NCBI GenBank assembly: GCA_023374045.1
Contig: CM041779.1
Span: forward strand, 294,510,167-294,574,166
Reading direction: 5' to 3'
DNA length: 64,000 bases
Source of the DNA: Limonium bicolor
Taxonomy: Eukaryota; Streptophyta; Magnoliopsida; Caryophyllales; Plumbaginaceae
A program made the translations under genes and the position numbers. Shown here in pieces: positions 13,301 to 22,372 of the stretch. How positions within the stretch are numbered: position 1 is the stretch's first letter; the number at the start of each line of letters is the position of its first letter. The notes under the pieces were generated by a model. The model was not told the DNA's origin and did no database searches. It saw nothing but the letters and a program-made list of their open reading frames with translations.

Positions 13301-16300
13301 AAATAACTCCACCTAAGTGGCCAATATCCTCTCAAAGAGGCCAAAATAGTTTCAATTCATCGATGATCCTACTTACAAACCCCCTCTTATTTATACTAAC
13401 GTTCTTACCAAAATACTAATTCTGTCCAAACTAACAATAAATGCTAAACCCATTCCTATTCTATTAGAATACAAATTCTATTCAAACTAACAATAAAAGC
13501 TAAACCTATTCCAATTCTACTAGAATACTATTCTATTCAAACTAACATTAAATGCTAATACTAAATCTATTCAAACTATCAATAAATGCTAAAAGCATCT
13601 AACGACAATAACTCCACGACCATAATACTAATTATATTCAAACTAACAATAAATGCTAACAGTAGCCAACGGTCAAAGACCCCAAGAACTTCCTTAATAA
13701 TAATTACACGATCTTAACAAGGGATAGTTGATTGTATTTATTAGTGTAAGTAATTATGGTTTAGATATTATCTTTAGGGATAGTTGACTGTAGTATTTAT
13801 TAGTGTGAGAAAGTTGTTATTAATGTAGGATGAGTATTTTGGTAGAGGTTTTGTATTAAGGCATCGATCAATTGAATGTATTTTGGATCTTAGAGGATTC
13901 TTCGGTAGAGAGCGTACTTGTACCTCTCCAATTCCTATCAATATTATCTAGGTCTTCTTAAATCCTATCATTTTGGTATTAGAGCCCGTTCTTGGGCAAC
14001 GGGAGATTTCACCCAAAAAATATGGAGAATGAAGAGTCGTTCATTGAGATCCTTGAGCGCATACATTGGAAGCTGGGGGAAATGCAAGAAATAATTGGAT
14101 GTGGTTCATTATCGAATAAGAAGCGCAATCAATCGACTTAGTATTGTAATGATTCAGATATGAAGGATTCCTTCAAGTCAGAATTGGAAATTGATTTGGC
14201 GAAGGGCTCCTTCGAGTTAGAATCGCAGATAGGTCTTTTGCCCCCACCGGTAAAGAAAATTGTTCCAGATGCGGAATTGAAGGTTGAAGATGTGGAGAAA
14301 GGAATCACTATTGATGAAGTAAACGAGAGAAAGCTAGATCGATCGAACCAATCAGAGAAGAAAGTTGGAGATCAATGGACGGAAATGATCGAGGCAAATG
14401 ATGAGTTTGTGTTTCAGATTGAAGAATCAAAAATCAAAGCGATGACGAAGAAATTATCGGCAGAGGATTCAAAAGCTACAATTACCATGTATGTGGTATT
14501 AATTAGGAGAGCAAAGAAAAATAGGAATGGGAGGAGACGGAAAGCGAATATGAGGAAAAGGGAAGGGGATCGCAAGCAACGAGTAGTGACAAGAAATCAT
14601 TGTGCAAGAGTTCAGGAAACTGAAAGAAGATTGAGGCAAAGAAAACTCTTTCAACTGAAGAGAGAGAGGAGGCGGATAAAGAAAAAGAAGAAACTGAAGA
14701 ATATTTTCAATGTACCTTAGAATCCCTCTATCCCTAAATTTATTTTTTTCTCCCCAATCTTCCAGTTGTTCTATAAGCGCTTCTCAGCAAGTTAGTATTT
14801 TTCAGCTATTTCACTGGAATCCAATCTATTCTGTCCGGCTTGATCGATTAAAGGGAGAGAGAAGGAGGTGGAAAAAGAAGAAAACAAAAAATGTTTTCAA
14901 AGTACCTGAGAGTCACTTCAACTCTAACAGTACTTCAATAGCTCCAACATTCTCGGCACACTCCAAAACCAGTTTTTTCTCTTTAAACTTGCCCAAACCG
15001 GTAAATTTTGTTCAAACTGGTATGTACGGGGTACTGGTTTGGTTTGTTAGGAAGCAAGCTGGACATCCTCGGGAGGCTCATATTCTTCGGCAGGACAGTC
15101 TAGCGACTGATGCGACATGGGAAGAAGTGGCCACTATAGACCTGTCAAACGGGTTATTTGTTCAGGTTTTGGGTCATATATGTTTAGGTCAATATCCATT
15201 AGGTCATTAAACTTTCGGGTCATTTCGGGTTCAGGTTATTCGGGTCCGGGTCAAAGTAGGTTCGGGTTATAACAGTGTCAGGTAAAATTGAGTTTCGATT
15301 ATTTCGGGTCATGGTTAATATTTTTTAAAAAACTATTAAATTAATATATACCTAATTTCTATAAAAAATACTACACATAGATCACAAAAAAGTCTGTACA
15401 ATGTATATTTTGAATTATATTTGAATATAATAAGGTTAAATCAAGTTTTTTGTCATGTTTATTCAAGTCATTCACGTTCAGGACAATTTAGGGTCACTAT
15501 TATTTCATGTTATTCGAGTTAGACTAACTTAATTACTATTGTTTCGGCTCATTTTGGTTTGGGTCAGTTTCGGGTTATAAACTTTTTGGGTTGTTTCGGG
15601 TTCGGGTCATTTTTGGGTTTACCCAATCGGGTTTATTATATTTGAATATTTTCGGGTTTTGGTTAGGTTTTGGGTTCGGGTCAAGTGAGCGGGTTTTCGT
15701 TGAGTCAAATTTTGACAGCTCTAGGGCACTATTCTACAACAATTTCCTTCTTTCCACCCTGAGGACAAGGTGGATATATAGTGGGGGAGTGATGATAAGC
15801 AATTCTTGATAAGTTTTATGGCAAAGTCTACAAAAGAAAAAAGGCATTAAATAAAAATATCAACAATCTAAGAGGATTGAGATATCATCTTTAGAGTAGT
15901 TATGGTTTAGATATTATCTTTCGGGATAGTTGACTGTAGTATTTATTAGTGTAAGTAATTATGGTTTAAATATCGTCTTTAGGGATAGTTGACTGTACTA
16001 TTTATTAGTGTGAGAAAGTTATTAATACAGGATAAGTATTTTGGTAAGTATGAGTATATAAATAGAGGGTAGGGATTTTGTATTAAGACATCGATCAATT
16101 GAATGTATTTTGGCCTCTTAGAAGATTCTTCGGTCGAGAGCGTACTTGTACCTCTCCAATTCCTATCAATATTATCTAGTTCTTCTTAAATCCTATCAAC
16201 AATACAGGAACACACCAACCAACAAATTGCACACCTACCAACCTACCTATAGCCTAACCAAACTGACTCCAAAATGAGCACTCATCATCAGGTGACAACA

Positions 16301-18312
16301 CTAACAATCAATCGGATGGTTTCTCACCAAAACTCAGCCTGCACCCAAAAACAAAATGACCAGTAAAACAACAGAAAATGGATCCTCCTTCCCTTTAACG
16401 CAATATCCTCTTCAACACTAAGTACGCAAACTGAACTGGTCCAGTGACACGTCCTTGTATTCCTGTGTAACACGTGCTTGAGCGAACTGTATCTGCAGTT
16501 TATTTATTTGAAGTTCCTAATGCAACATTTATTTTCTGGTTTACTGTTTACATTTCAAGCTACATTCCTTATTGTATTATGGTAATTGTTATTTGTATAT
16601 TTTAAGTGAGGACTATACCTTTATTGTTGTTCGGCATTATCAATGTTTTAGTCTATATTTGCAGGTAAGTCGACCATTCTCAGAATGCTTTTCAGGTTCT
16701 TTGACACCCATTCCGGTCAAGTAAGTATTGATTTATCTCTTTAGGATTGTTTCTCTTAGCCTGAGCTGGAATTGTTATATATATATATATATATATATAT
16801 TGAAACTATTAGTAAGTTCATTTTACTGACAAGACGGGCCAGCAAAATATTTGTTAACCTGCTGTCTATGCTCTACAAAATGAACTGTTCACTTTTTTTA
16901 GAATTTTATTTCTTTGATCATGAGAATTCACTCGCCATTCTTCCTAACCTAACAAACTGTTTGCATGATTTCTTTCTTGTTTGGTGGCTGCATACCTTCA
17001 TCTTATTGTTAATGGCATAACTTGCATGGTAGATTCATATTACCTTGTGTGTATTAGATCTTTGTTCCAGGATGATGTAATGGATTGTTTCTTTGGAAGC
17101 TGAAATCAACATTAATTAATGATTTTTTTTCTTTTGCCCCATTTTAATTTTGAGTTTTGTAGATCTCTATTGATGGCCAAGACATAAAGGAGGTCACTCT
17201 TGAAAGTCTAAGAAAAACAATAGGAGTTGTACCCCAAGACACGGTAACTTGTCATTTACTCCCCCTGCTTCTATATTGTAATCAACTTTTCTGAGGCAGG
17301 AAAATTCAATGCTCTTGTCCAGGTTTTATTCAATGACACCATATTCCATAATATCCGCTATGGACGCCTTTCAGCCTCAGAGGAAGAGGTAAGACAGCAG
17401 CAACATACTTTAGGAATTTGGTTGCACTTTTGTCACTTGGGGATTTAGGTTAGTTTTTGCAATCAGGTTCATGAAGCAGCTCGTCGTGCAGCAATTCATG
17501 ATACGATAATGAAGTTCCCAGAGAAGTATGCTACAGTTGTAGGTGAAAGGGGACTCAAGGTACACAGCCTAGTTATTGCTTAAGTGGTTGTTTGCTTTTT
17601 GACCCTGTTGTATTGTATTTCTGTGGTTTCTTGCTCATTGATAAGTTGTTTGTCTTATTGATTGCAGTTAAGTGGAGGCGAGAAGCAGCGTGTCGCATTG
17701 GCTCGAACTTTCCTTAAAGCACCCCCCATCTTGTAGTCTCTCTATCCTTCGCTTCCACCCTCCCCCCTAGTTGTTCGAGACCTTGAATTTACTCTTATCT
17801 ACGGATGCTCATCTTATGCATGGTCTAGTGTTGGTGTAATACAAACTGATAACGATATTGGAACTAACTATATAAATAGATTAATTGTAAAGCTAGCGTG
17901 CCTGTATATGTATAGTCATATGCTTTTGTTTGTTCAGGCTATGTGACGAAGCGACTAGTGCTCTGGACAGTACCACGGAAGCAGAGATCTTGAACACATT
18001 AAGGTCTTTAGCGGAAAACAGGACGTCCATATTCATTGCCCACAGACTCACAACTGCAATGCAGTGTGATGAGGTAAAACATACAACTTAAGCATCTGTT
18101 CAGCATCTGCTTTTGCTTTAGTTTACGTATTCTCTTTCTTTTGACCTAAATTGATTGTAATGTTTCTTCTTTTGCCTTGGGATTGTCAGATTATTGTGTT
18201 GGAAAACGGCAAGGTCGTAGAGCAAGGACCTCATGAATTTCTACTTTCAAAGAACGGGAGATACTCGCAGCTCTGGGTACAGCAGAACACAGCTACTGCA
18301 GATGTAGTCTGA
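1368..18312 (+). CDS. ABCB25: ABC transporter B family member 25-like, mitochondrial (ATM3/STA1 type)
   Basis: Half-size ABC exporter of the inner mitochondrial membrane. In plants this family exports a glutathione-linked sulfur compound needed for cytosolic Fe-S cluster and molybdenum cofactor assembly. Twenty exons join into 737 codons, close to the ~730 usual for the family. Order of parts: a basic, Ser/Arg-rich N-terminus fitting a mitochondrial presequence (first ~95 codons); a six-helix ABC1 membrane domain (exons 2-11) with the Atm1-type segment [13 protein letters not shown]; then one nucleotide-binding domain with Walker A GTSGSGKST (exons 13/14), Q-loop VVPQD (15), signature LSGGEKQ (18), Walker B/D-loop [11 protein letters not shown] (18/19) and H-loop IAHRL (19). 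All key ATPase residues are present. The start is uncertain: ATGs at 1368 and 1377 are in frame and the frame is open upstream to 1263. The rest of the protein aligns well with plant ATM3 from memory of the family. Confidence 0.93.
2552..4534 (+). other. intron 4, with eroded unidentified repeat-like sequence
   Basis: Two kilobases between the exon ending SVSRK and the exon beginning [10 protein letters not shown]. The first ~430 bp look like ordinary intron. From about 2985 to 4010 the sequence is more G-rich, with short open stretches on the + strand (for example a ~60-codon stretch near 3134-3310), and it contains the internal duplication at 3451-3639. This suggests a decayed element, but I recognise no protein motif in it. 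Confidence 0.5.
3451..3639 (+). repeat. imperfect tandem duplication, period 107 bp
   Basis: The segment starting tggatgagtggaagtggtga at 3451 recurs at 3558. Each copy runs about 82 bp through aacatggaagggattattgt, with a few mismatches and a one-base indel. Between the copies a partial third piece (ggattattgtc) appears near 3543. This is local duplication inside intron 4. Confidence 0.8.
5410..7560 (-). mobile_element. degenerate chromovirus-type Ty3/gypsy remnant, antisense inside intron 7
   Basis: Read on the minus strand, pol domains appear in the usual order from right to left. The protease DSGATHNF lies at 7222-7245. A linker with [18 protein letters not shown] is at about 6940-7010. 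An RT start with [18 protein letters not shown] is at about 6560-6640. A chromodomain-like end with [12 protein letters not shown] is at about 5750-5790. A purine-rich tract (cagggggagtag) follows, then an LTR start, TGTTACACTCCGACC, ending at 5678 on the + strand. Most of RT, RNase H and integrase is deleted or unreadable, and stops and frameshifts are frequent. It lies in reverse orientation to the host gene. The outer limits are approximate. Confidence 0.75.
7845..8030. mobile_element. fragment of a non-autonomous hAT-like element
   Basis: It starts with TAGAGCTGACCATGGGCC, a terminus similar to those of small plant hAT elements, followed by a GC-rich interior with repeated accggtc/gaccggt blocks in both orientations. 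I could not place a matching second terminus, so the element is truncated or its right end has decayed. It is intronic (intron 7). Confidence 0.4.
10384..11373 (+). other. left part of intron 13, no recognisable feature
   Basis: AT-rich intronic sequence between exon 13 and the nested LTR element. I see no coding similarity or repeat structure. Read-through from exon 13 meets a TAG near 10452. Confidence 0.5.
11506..11976 (-). repeat. 3' LTR of the nested element
   Basis: 471-bp direct repeat of 13254-13719. It contains short internal repeats of the type caaactaacaataaatgcta. It is preceded (minus sense) by the purine tract and followed on the + strand side by the duplicated target aggga. 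Confidence 0.9.
12310..12720 (-). pseudogene. fragmentary conserved ORF of the nested element (acidic then basic)
   Basis: Two overlapping open frames on the minus strand encode an acidic segment ending [14 protein letters not shown] and a downstream Lys/Arg-rich segment ([20 protein letters not shown]). The same order and similar residues are found in the outer element's ORF at 14160-14720 ([14 protein letters not shown], then [17 protein letters not shown]). I do not recognise the protein. Retention in two separate elements suggests a family-specific ORF of these non-autonomous retrotransposons. Frames are interrupted here. Confidence 0.45.
12802..13122 (-). pseudogene. truncated Ty3/gypsy gag of the nested element
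   Basis: A 106-codon frame on the minus strand contains the gag-like stretch [20 protein letters not shown], typical of plant Ty3/gypsy capsid (hydrophobic, with the WL...YF..Y pattern). Gag forms the particle that packages the element RNA. Here only the beginning remains: the expected continuation through the capsid and the zinc knuckle is missing, and the sequence passes into unrelated acidic and basic segments (12310-12720). The upstream codons from about 13190 also look coding but are frameshifted. The element would need gag-pol supplied in trans. Confidence 0.65.
13254..13719 (-). repeat. 5' LTR of the nested element
   Basis: 466-bp LTR, partner of 11506-11976, bordered by the primer-binding site on one side and the target duplication aggga on the other. 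Confidence 0.9.
14022..14720 (+). pseudogene. unrecognised ORF of the outer LTR element (acidic N-part, very basic C-part)
   Basis: It starts with an ATG ([11 protein letters not shown]) 35 bp after the primer-binding site, where gag normally begins, and is open to 14720 except for one in-frame TAG at 14139-14141. The second part (from 14160, 186 codons) is acidic in its first half and strongly Lys/Arg-rich in its second half, and looks helical or coiled. It has no capsid motif, no zinc knuckle and no pol signature. The segment [14 protein letters not shown] and the basic tail match the nested element at 12310-12720, so it is probably a shared ORF of a non-autonomous family. A nucleic-acid-binding role would be only a guess from charge. 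Confidence 0.5.
14870..15780 (+). pseudogene. pol C-terminal remnant (chromodomain-like end) of the outer element, split by a hAT
   Basis: The frame ending [19 protein letters not shown] (about 15073-15130) resembles the end of a chromovirus integrase/chromodomain (W..ATWE). It is interrupted at 15136 by the hAT element. It resumes at 15732 with a stretch resembling the usual FP.F.LEDKV terminus, ending just before the purine tract. Everything from protease to integrase core is missing. Confidence 0.6.
15137..15723. mobile_element. non-autonomous hAT element with 8-bp target duplication
   Basis: Termini are TAGACCTGTCAAA at the left and, reverse-complemented, TAGAGCTGTCAAAA at the right. The flanking 8-bp sequences are ggccacta (15129-15136) and gggcacta (15724-15731), one mismatch, as expected for hAT insertion. 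The interior is full of cgggtca/gggttcggg repeats and has no transposase ORF. It landed inside the pol C-terminus of the outer LTR element and is therefore younger than that element. Confidence 0.88.
15790..16198 (+). repeat. 3' LTR of the outer element
   Basis: 409-bp LTR. Its partner is the split left LTR (11374-11505 plus about 13725-13970). It contains an internal near-duplication (ttatggtttagatattatctttagg repeated about 60 bp apart). It ends TCCTATCA at 16198. Confidence 0.88.
16199..16664 (+). other. right part of intron 13
   Basis: Ordinary intronic sequence between the outer LTR element and exon 14, ending in a pyrimidine-poor acceptor (tatatttgcag). Nothing else recognised. Confidence 0.6.
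16777..16800 (+). repeat. (TA)n microsatellite in intron 14
   Basis: Uninterrupted alternating TA of about 12 units. Confidence 0.85.
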
Positions 18313-18660
18313 AACTGAACCAGTAAAGCTTTTAGAATTATAAGCTTATTTATTTTATGGGAGATGGTCTCCCGCCGGAACAATTGGGTTTTATCCTCAA
18401 ATCCTGCTTAATTGCATCAAGAAATTTTGGGCGCTGACAATATAACCTTCATTGATACAAAGTTACAATTGTTTGGTAGAGTATATAGTTCATAAAGGGG
18501 TGGCCAGATGCAAACTCCTTGGTCGGAATGTGGATGTATAAATGTACAATGATTATAAAGAAAAATGTATGTGAAGATTCTATGGGCTTGCAATTTGTTA
18601 GGGTTTTTATATACATGTATATGGATGTTCTGTTGGATTTGTCTTCTCTGCATTTTAAAA
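18313..18660 (+). other. 3' untranslated region and downstream flank of ABCB25
   Basis: AT-rich sequence following the TGA at 18310-18312. The poly(A) site could not be fixed by eye. Confidence 0.5.
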
Positions 18661-18914
18661 TAGGATAATCCAGAGAATCAGGATATGGGTGGGGGTTTGC
18701 TGCATGATCAGCAGCTGATTGAATTAATTAGACAGATCTGTACTTGTAATTGTATCATGTGACTTGGCGGTGTTGTGCTGTCCCTTCTTTGGAACCCTCC
18801 ATTGCATATCATTCGACGCCGAACAATCTACTTATTTTTTCACACTAAATAAGTGCTATTCTTGGCAAGCTGGCAACAATTTTTGGGGCGTGGGTTACGC
18901 AACGGAATGCAATT

Positions 18915-18931
18915 TTCCGTCTGTGACGGAA
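18915..18931. repeat. left GACGGAA palindrome flanking the tandem array
   Basis: TTCCGTC-tgt-GACGGAA: seven-base arms around a three-base loop. The following bases (tgtgacggaatgttttt) match, in inverted orientation, the sequence at about 22294-22314. A further small palindrome, TTACCG-gaga-CGGTAA, lies at about 18980-18996. Confidence 0.75.
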
Positions 18932-19289
18932 TGTTTTTTTATTATTATATATATTTTACGGAGCTAACAGAGGAAAGCTTTTTACCGGAGACGGTAAGAC
19001 TTTTGCATACGATGTTTTATCATAATAAACTATTATAAAATAATTTATCAACTATAGTCTGATTATTATTGTATAATAATTTTTTAATCTTATAATATTT
19101 GTTTTATATATATGTAAATAATGGAGTATATATCAATTTAAAATACATATTTTAACTAATTAAAAAATTTATTTCTAAAATAATTATTAATTATAAATCA
19201 CTAAATCTAATTTTTGTATGTTTTCTAAATGAAAAAGTTGGCATATAATACATTTTATATATATATAAAAAATGATGATTCATATACAC

Positions 19290-21575
19290 TATAATTCGAT
19301 GAGAGCAGCTAAAGGAAGCATATATAACAGTTAGTATCATCGTTTTTTGAATAGTGCTGGAAACGATTATACAAGTTTGTATACATATTTCTAATAATTG
19401 GTGGAAGCATTAATAAATTATCGTTAATATGTAAAAATCAAGGTTAAAAGAATGCATAAAATAGACTCCAATAACTCAGTTATCGTTTCCAAACATTTAT
19501 CGTCTTCAGGTTTTCTCAATCAGACAAGCTCTGTACACCGATGAATGTTAAAAAAATATTCTTATACACAATGATTCGATGAGAACGACCAAGGGAAAAG
19601 ATATATAACAGTTGGTGTTTCTATAAGAGTGATGGAAACGATTATAGAAGGTTGTGTACATGTTTATAATCATCAGTGGAAACGTTTATAGATTATTGTG
19701 GATACGTAAAGCTATGGTTAAATGAATGCATAAAATCGACTCCAACAACTCAGTTTATCGTTTCCAAACGTTTATCGCCTTCAGGTTTATCAATCAGTCA
19801 AGCTCTGTAAACTGATGAATGTTAAGAAAATATTCTTATACACAATGATTTGATGAGAACGACCAAGGGAAAAGATATATATAACAGCTGGTGTCGTCTT
19901 TCTATAAGAGTGATGGAAACAATTATAGAAGGTTGGGTACATGTTTATAATCATCGGTGGAAACGTTTATAGATTATTGTGGATACGTAAAGCTATGGTT
20001 AAATGAATGCGCGCATAAAATCGACTCAAACAACTCAGTTTATCGTTTTCAAACGTTTATCGTCTTTAGGTTTATCAATCAGTCAAGCTCTGTAAACTGA
20101 TGAATGTTAAGAAAATATTCATATACACAATGATTCGATGAGAACGACCAAGGGAAACGATATATAACAGTTGGTGTCGTCTTTCTATAAGAGTGATGGA
20201 AACGATTATAGAAGGTTGGGTACATGTTTATAATCATCGATGGAAACATTTATAGATTATCGTGGATACGTAGAGCTATGGTTAAATGAATGCATAAAAT
20301 CGACTCCAACAACTCAGTTTATCGTTTCCAAACGTTTATCGCCTTCAGGTTTATCAATCAATCAAGCTCTATAAACTGATGAATGTTAAGAAAATATTCT
20401 TATACACAATTATTCGATGAGAACGGCCAAGAGAAAAGATATATAACAGTTGATGTCGTCTTTCTATAAGAGTGGTGGAAACAACTATAGAAGGTTGGAT
20501 ACATGTTTATAATCATCAGTGGAAACGTTTATAGATTATCGTGGATACGTAAAGCCATGGTTAAATGAATGCATGAAATTGACTCCAACAACTCAGTTTA
20601 TCATTTCCAAACGTTTATAGTCATCAGGTTTATCAATCAGTCAAGCTCTGTAAAGTGATAAATGCTAAAAAAAAATACTTTTTTACATAATGATTTGATA
20701 AGAACGGTCAAGGGATGGGATATATAATAGTACTTAAAGCGTCATCTTTTCTAAAACAGTGATGGAAACAATAATAGAATGTTATTTACATGTTTCAAAA
20801 TCATCAGTAAAAACATTTATAGATCAGTGTGGATAATTGAAAATTAAGATTATATAAATACGTAAAATCGACTCAATAACTCAATTTATCATTTTCAAAT
20901 GATTATAGCCTTTAAGTTTATCAATTAATTAAGCTTTTTAAATTGATAAATGCTAAGAAAAGATTTTTATACCCAATGTTCGATAAGAACGACCAAAAGA
21001 AATGATATATAACAGTTAGTGTCATCTTTCCATCATAGGGATGGAAACGATTATATAAAGTCATGTACATGTTTCTAATCATCAGTAGTTTCGTTTATAA
21101 AGAATCATGGATACGTAAAATCAAGGTTTAATGAATACATAAAATTGACTTCAACACCTCAGTATATCGTTTCCAAATGTTTATAGTCTTCACGTTCATT
21201 AATCAGTCAAGCTCCATAAACTGATAAATAGTAAAATAAAATCTATTCATATACATAATTATTCAATAAGAACGGCCAAAGTAGTTAGTGTCATCTATTT
21301 TAAAATAGTCATGAAAACGATTATAGAAGGTTGTGTACATGTTTCTAACCATTAGTGGAAACGTTTATACATTATCGTGGATACATAAAAAACAAGATTA
21401 AATTAATATGTAAAATTGAATCCAATAACTCAGTTTATCGTTTCCAAACGTTTATATTCTTTCACGTTTTTCAATAAGTCAAGCTTTATAAACTGATAAA
21501 TGATAAGAAAATATTCCTATACACAATGATTTTATAAGAACGACCAAAGAAAAGATACATAACAATTAGTGTCAT
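19290..21575 (+). repeat. tandem array, ~280-bp unit, eight full copies plus one partial
   Basis: The landmark ATTCGATGAGAACGACC (with variants) recurs at about 19294, 19575, 19849, 20134, 20413, 20694, 20979, 21262 and 21530, giving spacings of 268-285 bp. Other landmarks recur in the same order in each unit: ggaaacgattatagaagg, ggaaacgtttatagatta, gtggatacgtaaagc, tcgtttccaaacgtttatcg and caagctctgtaaactgatga. The middle copies are most alike and the outer ones more diverged, as unequal exchange would produce. There is no coding frame. Each unit carries GGAAACG and its inverse CGTTTCC about 100 bp apart. Confidence 0.95.
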
Positions 21576-22280
21576 CTTATGATGAGTGTATAACCCATTC
21601 GACTAATGATTAAAATATATATTAGATTTGATTAATATTTTTATCAATTAATAATGTATTCATGAATGTATATAGATATTTATATTATTATATAAAAATT
21701 AAGTCATGACATTTATAAACTTGAGCGCTTAATCCGTGAACCCCTGATTCCATAAGCGATTACAATATTATAGGTTTTATTAGAGAGTAGGGTTTATGAT
21801 GCCCTTATGGTAAGTAATTAATAGATACAATATATATTGTTCTGTTCATTTCCCTCTTCTTTTTAATTATTTTTTAATTTTTGAATTTTATTCTAACAAA
21901 TTTACTAAAATACAAACAAAAAAAATATGTTTAAAGTTGACAAAAGGTAGTAAAATTATATATATATATATATGGTGAACCGTTTACTACAAAAACTATA
22001 TAATATGGAATGTGAAAAAAGAAACAAATAAATAATATAATTATCCAAATTCGTTGCTAACTCAAAACTATAAAAATATATATGCATAACTTATATTAGT
22101 AATACCTGGAAAAAACCTTACTTAAACAATCAGGTTTGATAATTAAAAACTTAAAAATCTATTATTAAGAGAATGACAAAAATAATACGTAGATGCGCGT
22201 AACTTAATATACTACATACAATGACGGAAAATTGAATGGTTGATATTTAAAAAGGAAAAAAAAAAGCACGACCATGATTG
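21576..22280. other. AT-rich sequence right of the array
   Basis: AT-rich, with short TA runs (near 21957-21973). I see no gene or clear repeat, apart from isolated gacggaaa near 22224 that echoes the flanking palindromes. Confidence 0.5.
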
Positions 22281-22299
22281 TTTCCGTCGGGGACGGAAA
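22281..22299. repeat. right GACGGAAA palindrome flanking the tandem array
   Basis: TTTCCGTC-ggg-GACGGAAA: eight-base arms and a three-base loop, the same architecture as the palindrome at 18915-18931. A further gtccgtcac follows at 22306. Confidence 0.75.
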
Positions 22300-22372
22300 A
22301 ACATTGTCCGTCACATAAACTACAGCGCAATTTTTGACGGTTTGAATTGAAGCTTCCTGCGAGAAACGGTCG

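Larger units (their letters stand above)
11506..13719 (-). mobile_element. LTR retrotransposon nested in the outer element's left LTR
   Basis: Two LTRs, 11506-11976 and 13254-13719, are near-identical by eye and begin/end (minus sense) TGTTA(A/G)GATCGT / GATCCTATCA. On the minus strand a primer-binding site (tggtatcagagcttg, reverse of 13237-13251) follows the right-hand LTR. A purine tract (gcgggggagtg, reverse of 11978-11988) precedes the left-hand LTR. The 5-bp target duplication is exact: aggga at 11501-11505 and 13720-13724. The 1.28-kb interior has a gag start and the last codons of pol only, so the element is non-autonomous. It inserted in the opposite orientation to the outer element, and later. 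Confidence 0.93.
11374..16198 (+). mobile_element. non-autonomous chromovirus-derived LTR retrotransposon in intron 13 (outer element)
   Basis: The LTRs begin TGAT(A/GA)TA(A)GCAA and end AAATCCTATCA. The right LTR is 15790-16198. The left LTR is 11374-13970 but is split by a younger element at 11506-13719. After the left LTR comes a primer-binding site like initiator tRNA-Met (tggtattagagccc, 13974-13987). The interior has an unusual basic ORF instead of a full gag-pol, then a pol C-terminus resembling a chromodomain end (DATWEE, ~15115-15130). A purine tract (gtgggggag) lies at 15781-15789. Flanks are aaaat/acaat, a 4-of-5 match for a target duplication. It sits in the same orientation as the host gene. 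Confidence 0.85.
1368..18312 (+). other. ABCB25: exon map of the ABCB25 gene (20 exons)
   Basis: Exons placed by GT-AG sites and protein continuity: 1368-1646, 1793-2020, 2126-2312, 2490-2551, 4535-4578, 4849-4951, 5053-5160, 8413-8496, 8597-8657, 9112-9257, 9381-9497, 9752-9837, 10295-10383, 16665-16720, 17163-17243, 17323-17388, 17467-17559, 17668-17732, 17938-18073, 18190-18312. They total 2214 nt, an exact multiple of three including the TGA. The first donor is the least certain: gtatgg at 1647 keeps phase, and gttcgt at 1677 would too. Introns 4 (2.0 kb), 7 (3.25 kb) and 13 (6.3 kb) are enlarged; the others are mostly 75-450 bp, with intron 10 at 123 bp. Intron 13 falls inside the Walker A motif. 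Exon 18 ends in mid-codon (phase 2) with donor gtagtc. Confidence 0.88.

Noticed and set aside
19290..21575. Tandem array as CRISPR, or as a hammerhead-ribozyme satellite (CTGATGA occurs in each unit)
   Set aside because: The units are ~280 bp without spacer/repeat alternation. After CTGATGA the 7-bp stem GAATGTT/AATATTC is not followed by the required GAAA core, so the hammerhead fold fails.
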